This document shows positions 23,264 through 34,925 of a DNA stretch of 64,000 nt, piece after piece. Positions within the stretch are counted from its first letter, which is position 1. Each line of letters begins with the position of its first letter. The translations under genes were made by a program, and so were the position numbers. The stretch comes from Viscum album (Eukaryota > Streptophyta > Magnoliopsida > Santalales > Viscaceae). The stretch covers positions 536,272,394 through 536,336,393 of the forward strand of contig OY728143.1 in the NCBI GenBank assembly GCA_963277665.1, in the 5' to 3' direction. The notes beneath the pieces are model-generated. The model did no database searches. It saw only the letters and a program-made list of their open reading frames with translations, and was not told the DNA's origin.

Positions 23264-26194
23264 ATGGCTTTCCTTAAATTCACCCCTGTGAATACTGCTG
23301 CTGTAAACACCTCTACTGTGAGGTCTGCTGCTGTGAAAACCAATGCTGCTACTCCTGCTGGAACGTCGTCCGCTCTGAGGATGACATCACCAACTTAGCG
23401 TCTTCAACGCTGGGTTTCTAATGCACTGGTTAAGGAGTACCGTCGCAACGGTACTATCCCAACTCTGGAGGCCGCTCGTCAAGCCCTCCAAGTTAACAAC
23501 TCTACCTGGTCGTCCGGACAACGGCGGCCAACGATCAAGAAGCAGGCGGTGCTGACTACCGTCTCCAACCGTTTCAGGTCATTATCCCCGGAATGCAATT
23601 TCCATTCACTCCCTTACTCTGAGGAAGTGAATGAGAAGGTCCCGCAGGACCTTAATTCAAAAAGACAGGAGTCCTTCTCAAGGGCTCCCATCAACAATCG
23701 CCGCCAGACTCGTGCGGTAGTGCGCCCTCAACATGATGAGGGTACCGACTCCAGGCATTCAGCTCAGGTTCCTTGAACCCGAGCAGGCAAGATGAACCGC
23801 CAGAGACGAAATCTGGTTAACAATGGGCAGGTTGTCATCCCTGCCATCTCCGGAGAAGTCCACCAACCTAACTTGGTGGCAAACAATGAGCAGGCACACA
23901 CACCTGCCCGTTTTAATTCCGCTGTCCAGCAGACTCGTCTGGCAGCATCACGCCAATCCCGCCAAGCAATCCCGGCGGAGTACTATAGGCAAGAACATAC
24001 ACCTGCTTATACATCACCAGTTAGTCAGCAGGCTCGTCTGACTACATATGATGGATCTCGTCAACTGCGTTTGGCGAAGTGTAATCAGCAGGCACATACA
24101 CCTGCTAATACTAATCAAGCCTACCAACAGTCTCGCTTGGTAGCGCACGAAGAAGTCAGTCGGAAAGTCCCGACGACAAACAGGAGGCAGACTCAACTCT
24201 CTGCCTCCACACTTGAGTACTGTCAGGATTCACTGACAGGAAAAGGAGGACAGGAGCAGGCACATACACCTACTCCAAGCCCGGAATGGACGTATATCCC
24301 CGTTCCGGCGGCTGAAGTCACCAAACATATTTTGTCAATGGTGAAAGAACAGAAGCAAATTCCTGCTCATATTCTGGATGCTTGCCAGAATATCATAACA
24401 GCTTCAGCATCATCTCAGGGACATACACATAAATCTATCCCTAGCAGTGGAGTGACACATCAACGATTCACTCCGGAACAGACACACACATCTGTTCCAG
24501 TCCAAGAGGGTTATAGGGCATACTCCCCCATATCATACGAACAACCAAGTCAGGAACATACACCTGATTTGAGTGGAGATCGTCAGCCTAACCTGACCAT
24601 CTTTCCTGATCAGGCACATACACCTGCTCAGAGTAACCACTTTAGTCAACAAGTGGTTTCTAAAGTGAGTAAGAAGGCATCTAAGAAAAAGATCCTCCCA
24701 GCACAGTCAGGAGATCAAAGGCCAATCTGCAACAAGGCCTTGCTCGATGCTGGAGTTCTTGAAGCCCTCAGACATTTATCTGTCGGAATTCAAGATTCTA
24801 CTCCCTCAGTTCCCAATAACGGGAACATTAATTTTGAAGGTCTTCAACAGACACTTCTTCATGAAGGCTTGCTTCATGAAAGTTCGGTCAATCTTGAAGT
24901 TTCTTCTTCAGATGAGAGCCACAGGAACCCTCTGTGTGGTCAGAAGACCAAGGAGAAATAGATTTCATCTTTTGCTGTAACCCATTATGGTGGTCCTCCC
25001 CATGATGATGAACTTCGCTGCAAAAGTCCTCTCCGCATTAGTGATTCACATTGCCTGGAAAATACTCCAGTGGATAATGTAGTGCTGAGAAAGCCCTCTT
25101 ATCTTAAGGCACTTGCAAATGCGAAACTAGTCATGTCTGATGCTTTATCGCTAACAAGTGAAATACTTTCTCAATCAGAAGATAACCCAGGGTGTAGGTC
25201 ATTCTATGAACCACCCCTAAGTCATGCATCTTCTAGTTTGATTAATGATCTCTCTACCAATCTTGTTGAATCCGATGAAGCAACAAGGAAACACCAACTC
25301 TGGTCAAAACAGGTAGAAGAATCTTCATTTAATGATAAAGAGGAAATGATGAACATGAGGAAAAAACTGGCAAAAGGTGAAGTACCAGTCATGTTTTGGC
25401 CTTTGGCTGACTCCCAGTACGACATTACAAAGATGTTGACGGATGATGGAATCCATGATATTCGTCTCAACATATGGAAAACTCTTTGTCAATTAAAGAA
25501 GAAGGTATTATCTTATGTTGAATATGAAAATCATCTTAAGATAATAGAAGGGCTACAACGTCAGATTGATTTGGCATCTCTATTAGTCTCTCGGTATCCG
25601 AAGGCTGAAAAGCAATAGAGAACTCTTCAACGTTCATGCCTTGGCGCACTAAGAAAATTACGTCAGTTAATTGCCAATGCTCCATCTGGTGTTCATATCA
25701 GAGGATGGGGTGTTCACGGAGCACTACATTTCACAGTGCTTTCCAGTCAGCAAAGCCCGCCGAAAATGGTTTCATGCAATGTTATTGCCCATGGCTGGCC
25801 ACAGTCAATGGGCTTTGTTCATAATCAAAAGCTTGCTCAAGAACAGGCTTCAACTAGTTCCTCTCAAAATCAAGTATATAGAGAACAAGTTGTTGAATTG
25901 ATCCTACATCAAGCAGGCGATAATATTGCACAAGCCTCTTGTCTGGAGAAAACACGTCATCAAATAACAGAAGTTTCGGAAATCATCCAATGGTCTGTTG
26001 AACCCGGTGATAAAAGTGGATACAGGTTAATGCATCCAGCTAATTTCCGAACTAAGATTCGCAAGATCAAGAGAGATTTTAAGAAGATCTCATACATAGC
26101 ATGTCAAGAGACACCCCAGCTTGTCAGACTGAAGACTTCTCTAACCCAACCCTCAGAGTCAACAAATGGGATTCGAGGAGTTGAGCGGAAGTAG
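23264..26194 (+). pseudogene. ORF1 of the Tat element, upstream of gag, with His-Thr-Pro repeats
   Basis: The frame begins at AAAATGGCT (23264), a good plant start context, and stays in the phase later used by gag and pol. It is broken by stops at 23396 (TAG), 23774 (TGA), 24959 (TAG), 25616 (TAG) and 26192 (TAG), with no frameshift. The N-terminal part is Ala/Thr-rich, then basic (QRRPTIKKQ). From 23880 to 24640 come about eight imperfect repeats built on QAHTPA, often followed by QQxRL, spaced near 36 residues at first. The C-terminal part (25070-26190) is non-repetitive with charged helical segments. Tat and Ogre elements are known to carry an ORF1 of unknown function here. I recognise no catalytic motif. 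Confidence 0.75.
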
Positions 26195-26749
26195 CAGGAA
26201 CATCCCCAGTCCACCGGACTGGGGACTTTTTCAAATCCTCAATCCCTCCCTCAGAGAAAGTCAGTATTCTCTCGATTAGGGAATAAGCCTCAAGAGGAAC
26301 GAAGAGCCAAGCTATCAGGAGATTCTCTCCAAGTGACGGTTCTCCAAGAAGTTTCTGAGGGATCAAGTCAACAGAATTCCATGTCTCATCAAGGACATGG
26401 AAGAAGACAATATCACAGAAATACTGATAGAAAGGATTCCATGCAATATGCATCCATTAATATCATCAATGCCATTGCTGCTGATTCACCAGATGAGGCT
26501 CAATCAGAGTGATCAGACGAAGAGGTTCCTGCTCAAGAAGTTACGCACACAGACCTAAATGAAGAAGGTGTGCGCACACGTAATCAAAGGCTTACCCAAA
26601 ATCTAGGTATTCCTTCAAGTAACCCACTTCCCCCTCTCCGAAAAGGATCCAATAAGGGGAAAGGAAAGAATCAGGTTACTTCTCACCCTTCCTCTAAAGG
26701 AGGTCAATCGCTCTCATTAGAGCAAAGGTTTTCACAATAGGAGGAAGAA
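26195..26749 (+). pseudogene. Link between ORF1 and gag, probable Gag N-terminus
   Basis: The same phase remains open apart from TGA at 26510 and TAG at 26738. It encodes a basic, Ser/Gln-rich segment with a TRNQRLTQNLG piece and a GKGKNQ piece, the sort of low-complexity start seen in Tat Gag proteins. The true Gag start cannot be fixed: an ATG at about 26380 or one further upstream is as possible as the one at 26750. Confidence 0.5.
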
Positions 26750-28768
26750 ATGAAAGAATTAAGAAGGTTGAATGCAGAACTACTTCAGAGTAGTCTTCTT
26801 CTTAAGAATGCTGAAGTCCGACAGCCGAATGAATTTGTTGTAACTACTGAGATGGATCCGGAATATCCTCCTTTATCAGTACACCCTCAGAGGTCTAATC
26901 CTACGGGTCAAACGCAACAACGGTTGGCATCACTACCATCAGTTGCTGCACCAACCACCACGTCTGTCCAAGCTCCATTCATTGCACCTACCCAAAACCA
27001 AGTTCAACCTGATGTTTCTCAAAAGTTAATAACTACTATTGAGTCATTAACAACTCGGTTAGAAACTATGGAAGGGAAACGGGCGCAAGTTCAACCTGAA
27101 AAGAAAGTTTACCCTGAATGGGTAGATTCAATTTCTCCTCCATCCAGTCTTGGAAACCCTGTTTTCCCTACTTTCAATGGATCAGGCGACCCCGAACAAC
27201 ATTTGACGCATTACGTGTCTTGTTGTGATCCTATGATGGGAACTCCAGAGCAGCAAGAAGCAGTGAAACTCAGATGCTTCGTGCGAACCTTGCAAGGACC
27301 AGCTTTTGTCTGGTATACAAGCTTGAAATCCCGGTCAATCATCGGATGGGAGGATCTTCGTCAAAAATTCCTTCTTCAGTTCAGCTCAACTTTGCCAAAA
27401 ACGACAGTTTTCGATCTTACAAACTGCAAGCAAAGGGAGAATGAAAGAGTCTCTGATTTCATTGCTCGTTGGAAGGGATTAACGTATTCCCTGAGGTTAG
27501 CACTCCCTCAGGAGGAACTGTTGCCAATATGTGTGGCAAATTTGCGTGACGAATTACACACGCCATTGATCCCTGTGAAATACACAGGAGGGTTTCGAGA
27601 CCTTACTTCAATCGCTCAACAGATTGAAGATTCCCTTATACAGGCTAAGGTTAAATCTCGTATAATTCCATCAGCTCCAGGAAGGAGAATGGGTAAAGCG
27701 GAAACTGCTACAGTTATGCTTAAACAAGCACCTGTACCTATTTCTACTTCAAAACCTTCATCTTCTCGAAGGGATCCACCTCCTGAACGCCAACAACAAA
27801 GGCTGTTTCGTCCAAATGATCAAAGAGATCAACGACGAAAACAATTTGAGGATTTGAAGAGTAAAACATACTCTTTCCGGAGTGAGCAAGTTCCTGGTTA
27901 CTTCATTTCAGCTCTGGAAAATAATTTGGTTCAATTACCAGTGCCCAAGAGGCCAAACAAGGAAGGAGATGAAGACCGTCCCAATTATTGTCCCTTTCAT
28001 CAAATGTTAGGGCATCCCATCCAGGAGTGTTTTGTCTTTAAAGACCTCCTGCAAAAGATGGTTGACTTGGGACAAGTAAAATTGAAGGGTTCTTCAGCTC
28101 ATGTAGCGTGTATTACCGCTACAGATCCAGAGGAAGGAGACGAGTGGCAGGAAGTCAAAAGAAAAACTGCGAAAAAATATGATGATTGGATGGTCAGAAA
28201 GACAATCAATCGGACCCATTCCATTTTGCGAACACAATTGAAGAAGCCAATTGTGTCTCCTACAAAAGCTGTAGTAAAGCCTCCATCAAAAGACAAATCC
28301 TCAAAAGGACAGCGCAATTCAAAGAAGAAAGAGGAATCAGGAGAAGATGAGTATGTAACAAAGCCTAAATTGTCTTTTACTCTGGCAGATTTCATGCCAT
28401 CTACTTCAAAGCCACGAGCACCGCCCCACCAAACGGAACAGCCTAAACAGGCTAACCAGGCAGAGTCTTTATCAGACGAAGAGTTAATCTTTGGTTCTGT
28501 TAATATGATTCAATTAACAGATCCATATTCCAGTCTTGATGATCCTGAATTCTCTGTATCAAATAAGGGAATCCGAGGAAGTTCTAGAGGTTCAGGATAC
28601 AGGGGAATACGTGGATCTTTCCGAAGCCACTACTCTAATTTTACCCCTGCTAGCACTGTATATGCAGCAGAAACTCGTGGTAGAGCCCTTCAGCGAGCTC
28701 AAAAAGAACAAGCAAGTTCTTCTGCCAATGGCCAACTCAGTTTTGGCACAGTTATTTTGGAAGACTGA
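26750..28768 (+). CDS. gag: Gag of the Tat element (open frame; N-terminus uncertain)
   Basis: The open frame is 672 codons. Residues about 140-290 match the retrotransposon Gag capsid family: GSGDPEQHLTHY start, a central GPAFVWYTSL block, and FLLQFSST followed by DLTNCKQRENERVSDF. A Tat-type zinc knuckle lies at about residues 412-427 (YCPFHQMLGHPIQEC, with C-x2-H-x4-H-x4-C spacing). The C-terminal third is Lys/Ser-rich and ends in a Gly/Arg/Ser segment. Gag would assemble virus-like particles in the cytoplasm. The frame ends at TGA (28766) but the same phase continues into protease without a shift, so the stop may be a recent CGA-to-TGA change or a normal boundary. Confidence 0.9.
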   Translation: MKELRRLNAELLQSSLLLKNAEVRQPNEFVVTTEMDPEYPPLSVHPQRSNPTGQTQQRLASLPSVAAPTTTSVQAPFIAPTQNQVQPDVSQKLITTIESLTTRLETMEGKRAQVQPEKKVYPEWVDSISPPSSLGNPVFPTFNGSGDPEQHLTHYVSCCDPMMGTPEQQEAVKLRCFVRTLQGPAFVWYTSLKSRSIIGWEDLRQKFLLQFSSTLPKTTVFDLTNCKQRENERVSDFIARWKGLTYSLRLALPQEELLPICVANLRDELHTPLIPVKYTGGFRDLTSIAQQIEDSLIQAKVKSRIIPSAPGRRMGKAETATVMLKQAPVPISTSKPSSSRRDPPPERQQQRLFRPNDQRDQRRKQFEDLKSKTYSFRSEQVPGYFISALENNLVQLPVPKRPNKEGDEDRPNYCPFHQMLGHPIQECFVFKDLLQKMVDLGQVKLKGSSAHVACITATDPEEGDEWQEVKRKTAKKYDDWMVRKTINRTHSILRTQLKKPIVSPTKAVVKPPSKDKSSKGQRNSKKKEESGEDEYVTKPKLSFTLADFMPSTSKPRAPPHQTEQPKQANQAESLSDEELIFGSVNMIQLTDPYSSLDDPEFSVSNKGIRGSSRGSGYRGIRGSFRSHYSNFTPASTVYAAETRGRALQRAQKEQASSSANGQLSFGTVILED

Positions 28769-28837
28769 TTAAAGGTTCCATCTTCTTTATCTCAGAAAGT
28801 AAATGGATCTAATCAGTCTAATCTTCCAAAACCAAGG

Positions 28838-31108
28838 ATGTTTCCAACTTCAATACAAGATGCATCAGCTTCCAAAGCATCTGCTTCCAAGGTACCTGCT
28901 AAACCGCATATTCCTATTGGGAAACGCAGACCTCTAGATCAAAAGTATGATATATTGAAACACTTGGCCCAAGTACCAGCCAAGTTATCAATTTTGGATG
29001 CTTTGAATCTGTCAACAGATCTTCGGGAAGCACTCATCAAAGCTTTGTCAAGTCCTCAGGAGTTTGAAGCTGAAATTGCTGCAGCTGAAATCTATCACAT
29101 AGAGAATAATCCTGCAGAATGCCATGCAGTGATATCTTTTACTGATAAAGATGAAGATGATGTTGTGCATGGGCACATAAAACCTTTGTACTTATCTGGA
29201 AAAGTCAATGGTGTAGATGTTCGAAGAGCTTTCATTGACAATGGTTCAGGAGTCAACCTCATGCCCATTCGTACACTTCGTCGATTGGGCCTCACGGAAT
29301 CTGATTTATCTCCTTCTACCATGATGTTACAAGGATATGATAAAAATGAACAAGAACCACTGGGAGAAGTTACACTCAGAACTCAGTTCGGAGATCTTGT
29401 ATCCAATTCGGATTTCATGATTGTTGATCAAGACTCAGCTTTCAATATCTTGCTTGGAAGACCCTGGCTACATCAACATGCAGCTATTCCTTCATCATAC
29501 CATCAATGTCTCAAATACTGTTTCGATGGTCAAGTTGGAACATTGTATGGTGATAAGGCCCCTTTCAAGACATGTGAGTCTCAATACATTGAGGCGGAAT
29601 TTTATCACATGAAGGGAAGAGAAAAATCTACAATGAAGGAAATTACCAAAGTTAATGCTCCATATGGTTTGGAGAAAATTCCAATAAATCCATTTTCACA
29701 TGTGAGTACAGATTATATGTTACCTATCAGTCAAATTGAAAAAATAGGCCCAAATCAAAATACTCTTATGGAAAGATCCATAATGTCAATTACGGCAATC
29801 GAGCCAGACAACATGGGAGAAATTGGTAACCTACCAAGCAGTGATGAAAGCATAAGTGGTGACGTTTTCATTTCATCTTCTGAAGTCCAACAAGTCTATA
29901 CTTCGCTAATCAGTCCAGAAGAAGTTATAGCAACACCAGAGGTGAATAATGATGTCGATACTCAATCCATCATCTCCTCTTTATTTCCCAAAGAAGACCC
30001 TTTATCATCAATAGGGTCGGAAATGGAAGCTTCTTCTTCAAAATGTGAAAATTTTGACATCTCTTATGATCATGAGAATTTCGTTTTTTCATCTACTTTT
30101 CAAGTAGAAACGGAAGAAATAACACATAATGAAGAGGAAGAGGAAGATCTTAGAGATGCTCCTCCAGCATTTGAAGAGGGTATCTCTACCACTGTGGATG
30201 AACTCAGAGAAGTAAATCTGGGTACAGAGAAAGATCCACGCCCCACTTTAATTAGTGCGGCCATGACCCTTGAAGAGCAAGAGATGTATATTTCTTTTCT
30301 AAAGCAAAATAAAGATATTTTTGCTTGGAATTATACAAAAATTCCTGGGCTTGATCCTGATGTTGCTACTCATCATTTGGGTTTACCAAAAGAACATCGA
30401 GGTTTTAAGCAAGCCGCGAGAAGAACACACCCAACCTATGCTTCCAAAATTGAAGCTGAAGTGGATAAGCTGATCAAAGCCAACTTCGTCAGAGAAGTTC
30501 AATATCCCAAGTGGTTGGCTAATATTGTCCCTGTAAAGAAGAAGAACGGACAAATTAGGGTTTGCATCGATTTCATAGATCTTAATCGGTATTGTCCTAA
30601 AGATGATTTCCCAATTCCGATTACAGAACTCTTAATTGATGCGACGGCTGGCTATGAAGTACTTTCTTTCATGGATGGATATTCCGGATATAATCAGATC
30701 CGAATGGCCCCAGAAGATGAGGAATATACAGCCTTCAGAGCTCCTCAAGGTGTGTTTTGTTACCGGGTGATGCCCTTTGGTTTAAAGAATGCAGGTGCAA
30801 CATATCAACGCGCCATGCATCGTATCTTCAAACCTCTTTTAGGAAAGTTTGTTGAATGCTATGTAGATGATTTTGTGGTTAAATCCAAACAACGTTCTAA
30901 TAACTTGGCTGATTTGGAATTCATATTCCACAAGCTTCGACAACATAATTTGAAGATGAACCCCTTAAAATGTGCTTTTGGGGTAACCTCAGGAAAATTC
31001 CTCGGCTTTGTTGTACGCCATCGTGGTATTGAAGTCGATCCTGAGAAGACCAAATCAATCCTTGGTATGTCACCTCCTCAGAATTTGAAAGAATTAAGAG
31101 GACTTTAA
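28838..31108 (+). pseudogene. pol: Protease and reverse transcriptase part of Tat pol
   Basis: The aspartic protease centres on residue about 132 (FIDNGSGVNLMP; D-N-G replaces D-T/S-G, as in other Tat elements) and has ILLGRPWLH later. A long acidic linker follows. Reverse transcriptase spans about residues 510-750, with the fingers segment PVKKKNGQIRVCIDF, PFGLKNAGATYQRAM, and the catalytic YVDDFVVKS near residue 675. All key aspartates are present. The frame ends in TAA at 31106, inside a stretch (LKELRGL-stop-GHLAYIQRF) that normally runs straight on. The TAA stands where CAA would fit, so this is a point nonsense change and not a domain boundary. Confidence 0.93.
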
Positions 31109-31114
31109 GGACAC

Positions 31115-32269
31115 TTGGCCTATATTCAGCGTTTCATCGCCAATTTGGCAGGCAAAAGTTTACCCTTTACCAAATTATTGAAGAAAGGAGTCACTTACCA
31201 GTGGACTGAAGAATGTCAAGAAGCATTTGATGTTCTCAAGAAATACCTCTTGAGTCCACCAGTACTCATGCCACCTGTTGAGGGTAGACCTCTTATCCTC
31301 TTTGTGACAGCTTTAGAGCGATCATTGAGTGCCTTTCTCGCTCAAAAGAATGATGATGGGAATGAAAATAGTCTCTACTATCTCAGTAGAACTATGCTTG
31401 AAGCAGAAACCCGGTATTCAAGTATTGAAAAGTGCTTCCTAGCATTAATCATTGCAGTTCAGAAACTGAGACACTACCTGCAACATCACGAGGTCCAATT
31501 GGTATCTCGTAATAATCTGCTCAAATTCATCCTTAGTCGTCCAATGCTTACAGGACGTCTGGCAAGGTGGGCGGTTATTCTACAGCAGTTCGACATTCAG
31601 TATGTGTCTCAAAAGTCAATTAAGGGCCAAGCTCTGGCTGATTTCCTGGCTGAACATCCTTCAGTGGAAGACACATATTCAGATATTGAACTCCCTGATG
31701 AGGAAGTTTTCTCTATTCAAGAGAGTCCTCAAACATGGGAAATGTATTTTGATGGTGCTTCTAGAAGTCCAACAGGGAAGAAAATGGAAAATCCTAAATT
31801 CAACAAAGTTGGTTTAGGAATTGTGCTCATTTCTCCAGATAAGGCAGTGTTACCTTATTCCTTTTTGTTGTGGGAAGGTGGTACCAATAATGAAGCTGAA
31901 TACCAAGCTCTCATTATAGGCTTGGAATTAGCGCTTCAAGCACAAGTGAATCACTTAAAGGTGAAAGGTGATTCAGACCTGGTAATCAAACAAGTCAATG
32001 GGGATTATGCCATCAGAAAAGAAGAATTAATCCCTTTGTATGATTACATCAGAGAGTTAATGTCGGAATTCCCTTCAGATTCGACATTTTCTTATGTCCC
32101 AAGATCACAAAATGCTCAAGCTGATGCACTAGCTAATATAGCCACAGCTTTAGAAGATCCAAATCGGGACGAGACAACCATCTGTATTGCCCACCGTCGT
32201 GCAATTTCACCTTATGTTCAAGTCAGAACAGAGGAAATTAATGAAATTAGTCCCATTCCTGAACCGTAA
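31115..32269 (+). pseudogene. pol: Ty3-type RNase H plus archaeal-type RNase H part of Tat pol
   Basis: This is the same phase as the preceding part, after the TAA. The first RNase H (to about residue 185) ends at LADFLAEHP; its first catalytic segment reads LFVTALERSL and lacks the usual aspartate, a known degeneration in dual-RNase-H elements. The second RNase H (about residues 208-345) keeps DGASRS, NNEAEYQAL, GDSDLV and NAQADALA, so its D-E-D-D set is intact and would remove RNA from RNA-DNA hybrids. A second TAA at 32267 cuts it from integrase without a shift. Confidence 0.92.
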
Positions 32270-32287
32270 GGTCATACTACAGGATGG

Positions 32288-33550
32288 ATGTCACCTATCA
32301 GGGAATACCTTCAAAATGGAACACTTCCACCTGATAGAGCCGAGAAAGAACAAATCCGGCAATGTGTGGTCAATTTTACTCTTTATGATAGCCCAAACCA
32401 CCTCGAGAAAATTCTCTACAAACGTGGTTTTGATGGAGTTCTCTTCAGATGCATTGATGGTGAAGAGACAATGGCTGTCATGAAAGAAGTGCATGCAGGA
32501 GTCTGTGGTGCCCACCAGTCTGGACATAGATTGTCTGATCAAATTCGAAGGCTTGGATACTTTTGGCCTTCAATGATACAAGATTGTGTTGATTTAACAA
32601 AGAAGTGTCATTCATGCCAAGTATATACCAACTTCATTCATAAACCTCCAGAGTTGCTTCATACAGCTAAATACTCATGGCCATTTTCAACATGGGGAAT
32701 GGATGTGGTGGGACCTTACCCTTCAGCTATGACCAAGCAGTTTAAGTACATTCTTACTGCTACTGATTTCTTTTCCAAGTGGGCAGAGGCAGTACCTCTC
32801 AAAGAAGTCAATTCTAAATGCATTGTTAGCTTCATCAAGTCTAACATCATTACTAGATTTGGTGTCCCTCATACCATATTGACGGACAACAGCACCAACT
32901 TCTGTTCTTCTGAGGTAAAGAAATTGTATCAAGAATACAAAATTAAGTCCAACCATTCATCTCGATATCATGCGGCGGCTAATGGCCAGATAGAATCCTT
33001 CAACAAGACTCTTTCAAATATACTGCAAAAGATGGTGGATAAAGATAAGAGGTCATGGACTGATAAACTCTTTCATGCTTTATGGGCTTATCGGACTACC
33101 ACTCGCAATGCAACGCGGTCAACTCCATATTCATTGGTATATGGAACAGAAGCAGTCTTGCCAATTGAAGTTCAATTGACCTCACTCAGAATAGCCATTT
33201 GTGATCAGTTATCTACAGATGAGCAATCCCAAAAGCAGTTGAATGAATTGGAACAGTTAGATGAGAAAAGATTGTGCACTTTACACCACTTGGAAATCTA
33301 TCAGAATCGAATAGAACGAGCTTTTAACAAAAAGGTTTGTCTTCGTTCATTCATTCAGGGAGAATTGGTATTGGTTCTCAGAGCACCAATGATACCAGGA
33401 AAGAAGCCTCCCAAGCTTGAACCAAAATGGGAAGGACCTTATTCAATACATATGGTCTACTCCAATGGAGCGTATTCTCTAATCTCAATGGATGAAGAAC
33501 ACATCACGACTCCAACTAATGCCAGATTTCTGAAGAAGTATTTTGTATAA
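32288..33550 (+). pseudogene. pol: Integrase part of Tat pol
   Basis: It is in phase with the preceding parts. An H2C2 zinc finger (HQSGH ... CHSC, residues about 75-112) is followed by the core with its first aspartate in GMDVVGP, its second in TDNSTNF and its glutamate in NGQIESFNK, so D-D-E is kept. Small changes such as NST for NGT and SRYHAAANGQ for the usual PYYP-type segment suggest early decay. A C-terminal domain follows with GELVLVLRAP and WEGPYSI. No chromodomain is present, as expected for Tat. Natural stop TAA is at 33548. Confidence 0.92.
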
Positions 33551-33592
33551 ACACAAAATATTGTTCCCAGAGCCAAAACAGTCACATTGGTT

Positions 33593-34690
33593 CATATATG
33601 TCCTACATGACACTAAAATGTATTATGTCCTATCTACATGACATTAAACTGTACAGAAGTTCCTTATTTGTCCGAGATGACATTAAACTATATTTTGTCC
33701 GAGATGACATTAAACTATATTTTGTCCGAGATGAGATTAAACTATATTTTGTCCGAGATGAAATTAAACTATATTGTGTCCTAGCAACATGACAATAAAC
33801 TGTGTGGCACTTTCATCGTCCAGCATGACGTTAAACTGTGTCAGTTCCCTTATCGTCCAACATGACGTTAAACTATCACATTGGTTACTATTATGTCCTA
33901 CATGACACTAAATTGTATTGTGTTAAACTATATTATGTCCTAGAAACATGACATTAAACTATGTGACACTTCCAACGTCCAGCATGACGATAAACTATAA
34001 AAAGTCCCCAGAACTGATATCCTCATATTGGTTCACCTTAGTCCTAGCTACATGACTTTAAACTGTACAGCACCAGTTCGTCCTTGCTATATGATGTTAA
34101 ACTATGCAGCAATGGTCCAGTATGACTTTAAACAGCAACTTCATCCCACGCGACATTAAACAGTGAAAAAGTTCCCTAAACCATCCAGCATGACCTTAAA
34201 CTGCATCATCCCTGGTCCATGTATATGACCATAAACTATTTGAAAATCCCTTATGTCCAGCAAGACGTTAAACTGTGACGTCCTAACTACATGACGCTGA
34301 ACTGTATAAAAGTCCCTCACGTCCGGAAAGACGTTAAACTATATAATCATCAAAGGTCCAACATGACATTAAACTGCACCATCCACAGTCCATGCATATG
34401 ACCTTAAACTATTCGCACTTTCGTCCAACATGACATAAATGGTGTGTTATTTTGTCCTTACTGCATGACATTAAACTGCACAGTCCCCCTTTCGTCCAAT
34501 ATGACGTTAAACTATTTTATCCCCATCGTCCTAACTACATGACGCTAAACTGTACAAAAAATCCTTAACATATTTTGTCCCTGCTACATGACACTAAACT
34601 GTGCAACACCAATAGTCCTAACTGCAAGACTTTAAACTGCATAGTCCCTGAATATATCCTACATAATATTAAACTGTGAATCGTTAAGGT
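33593..34690 (+). repeat. Degenerate TCC-ACATGAC-TTAAACTGT array after pol
   Basis: About thirty imperfect copies of a unit close to GTCCTACATGACATTAAACT occur at variable spacing of 30-60 bases. The first ones (33655-33790) are regular. The array is noncoding: the 64-codon frame at 33598-33792 is only the repeat read in one phase. Isolated copies continue at 35030-35060, 35470-35495 and 36600-36625. Confidence 0.85.
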
Positions 34691-34697
34691 TGTTATT

Positions 34698-34925
34698 ACC
34701 TCTTGTTTCTCACACCGAGTATGACTCACGTGAGCTTAGAGAAAATCTCAACCATAACACTCTCTTTGGGCCCCTAACCATGTGTAAGTCCCAACAACAT
34801 TTTTTATTAGATCATTGTCCCCAAGAACAACTTGATCATTAATTCATTCTTTAATTGAACTACACGGACTTTGATCCTTTCCCTCCAGGCTGGGTATGTA
34901 GGCAACCTCCTAGGGTTCAAGCCCA
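34698..34925 (+). repeat. Internal copy of an LTR segment in the 3' untranslated region
   Basis: ACCTCTTGTTTCTCACACCG through the CTCACGTGAG palindrome matches the LTR at 22346-22385. The following ACTACACGG...GGGTATGTAGG...TTCAAGCCC box matches 22450-22518. Two more box copies follow at 35275-35340 and 35505-35556, the last with GAACTACGTATGG and GAGATACGTAG. Confidence 0.75.

Noticed and set aside
33598..33792. 64-codon frame with repeated IKLYFVRDE
   Set aside because: It is the noncoding ACATGAC-TTAAACT array translated in one phase.
33593..34690. CRISPR-like array
   Set aside because: Units are degenerate, spacing is irregular and the context is a plant retrotransposon.
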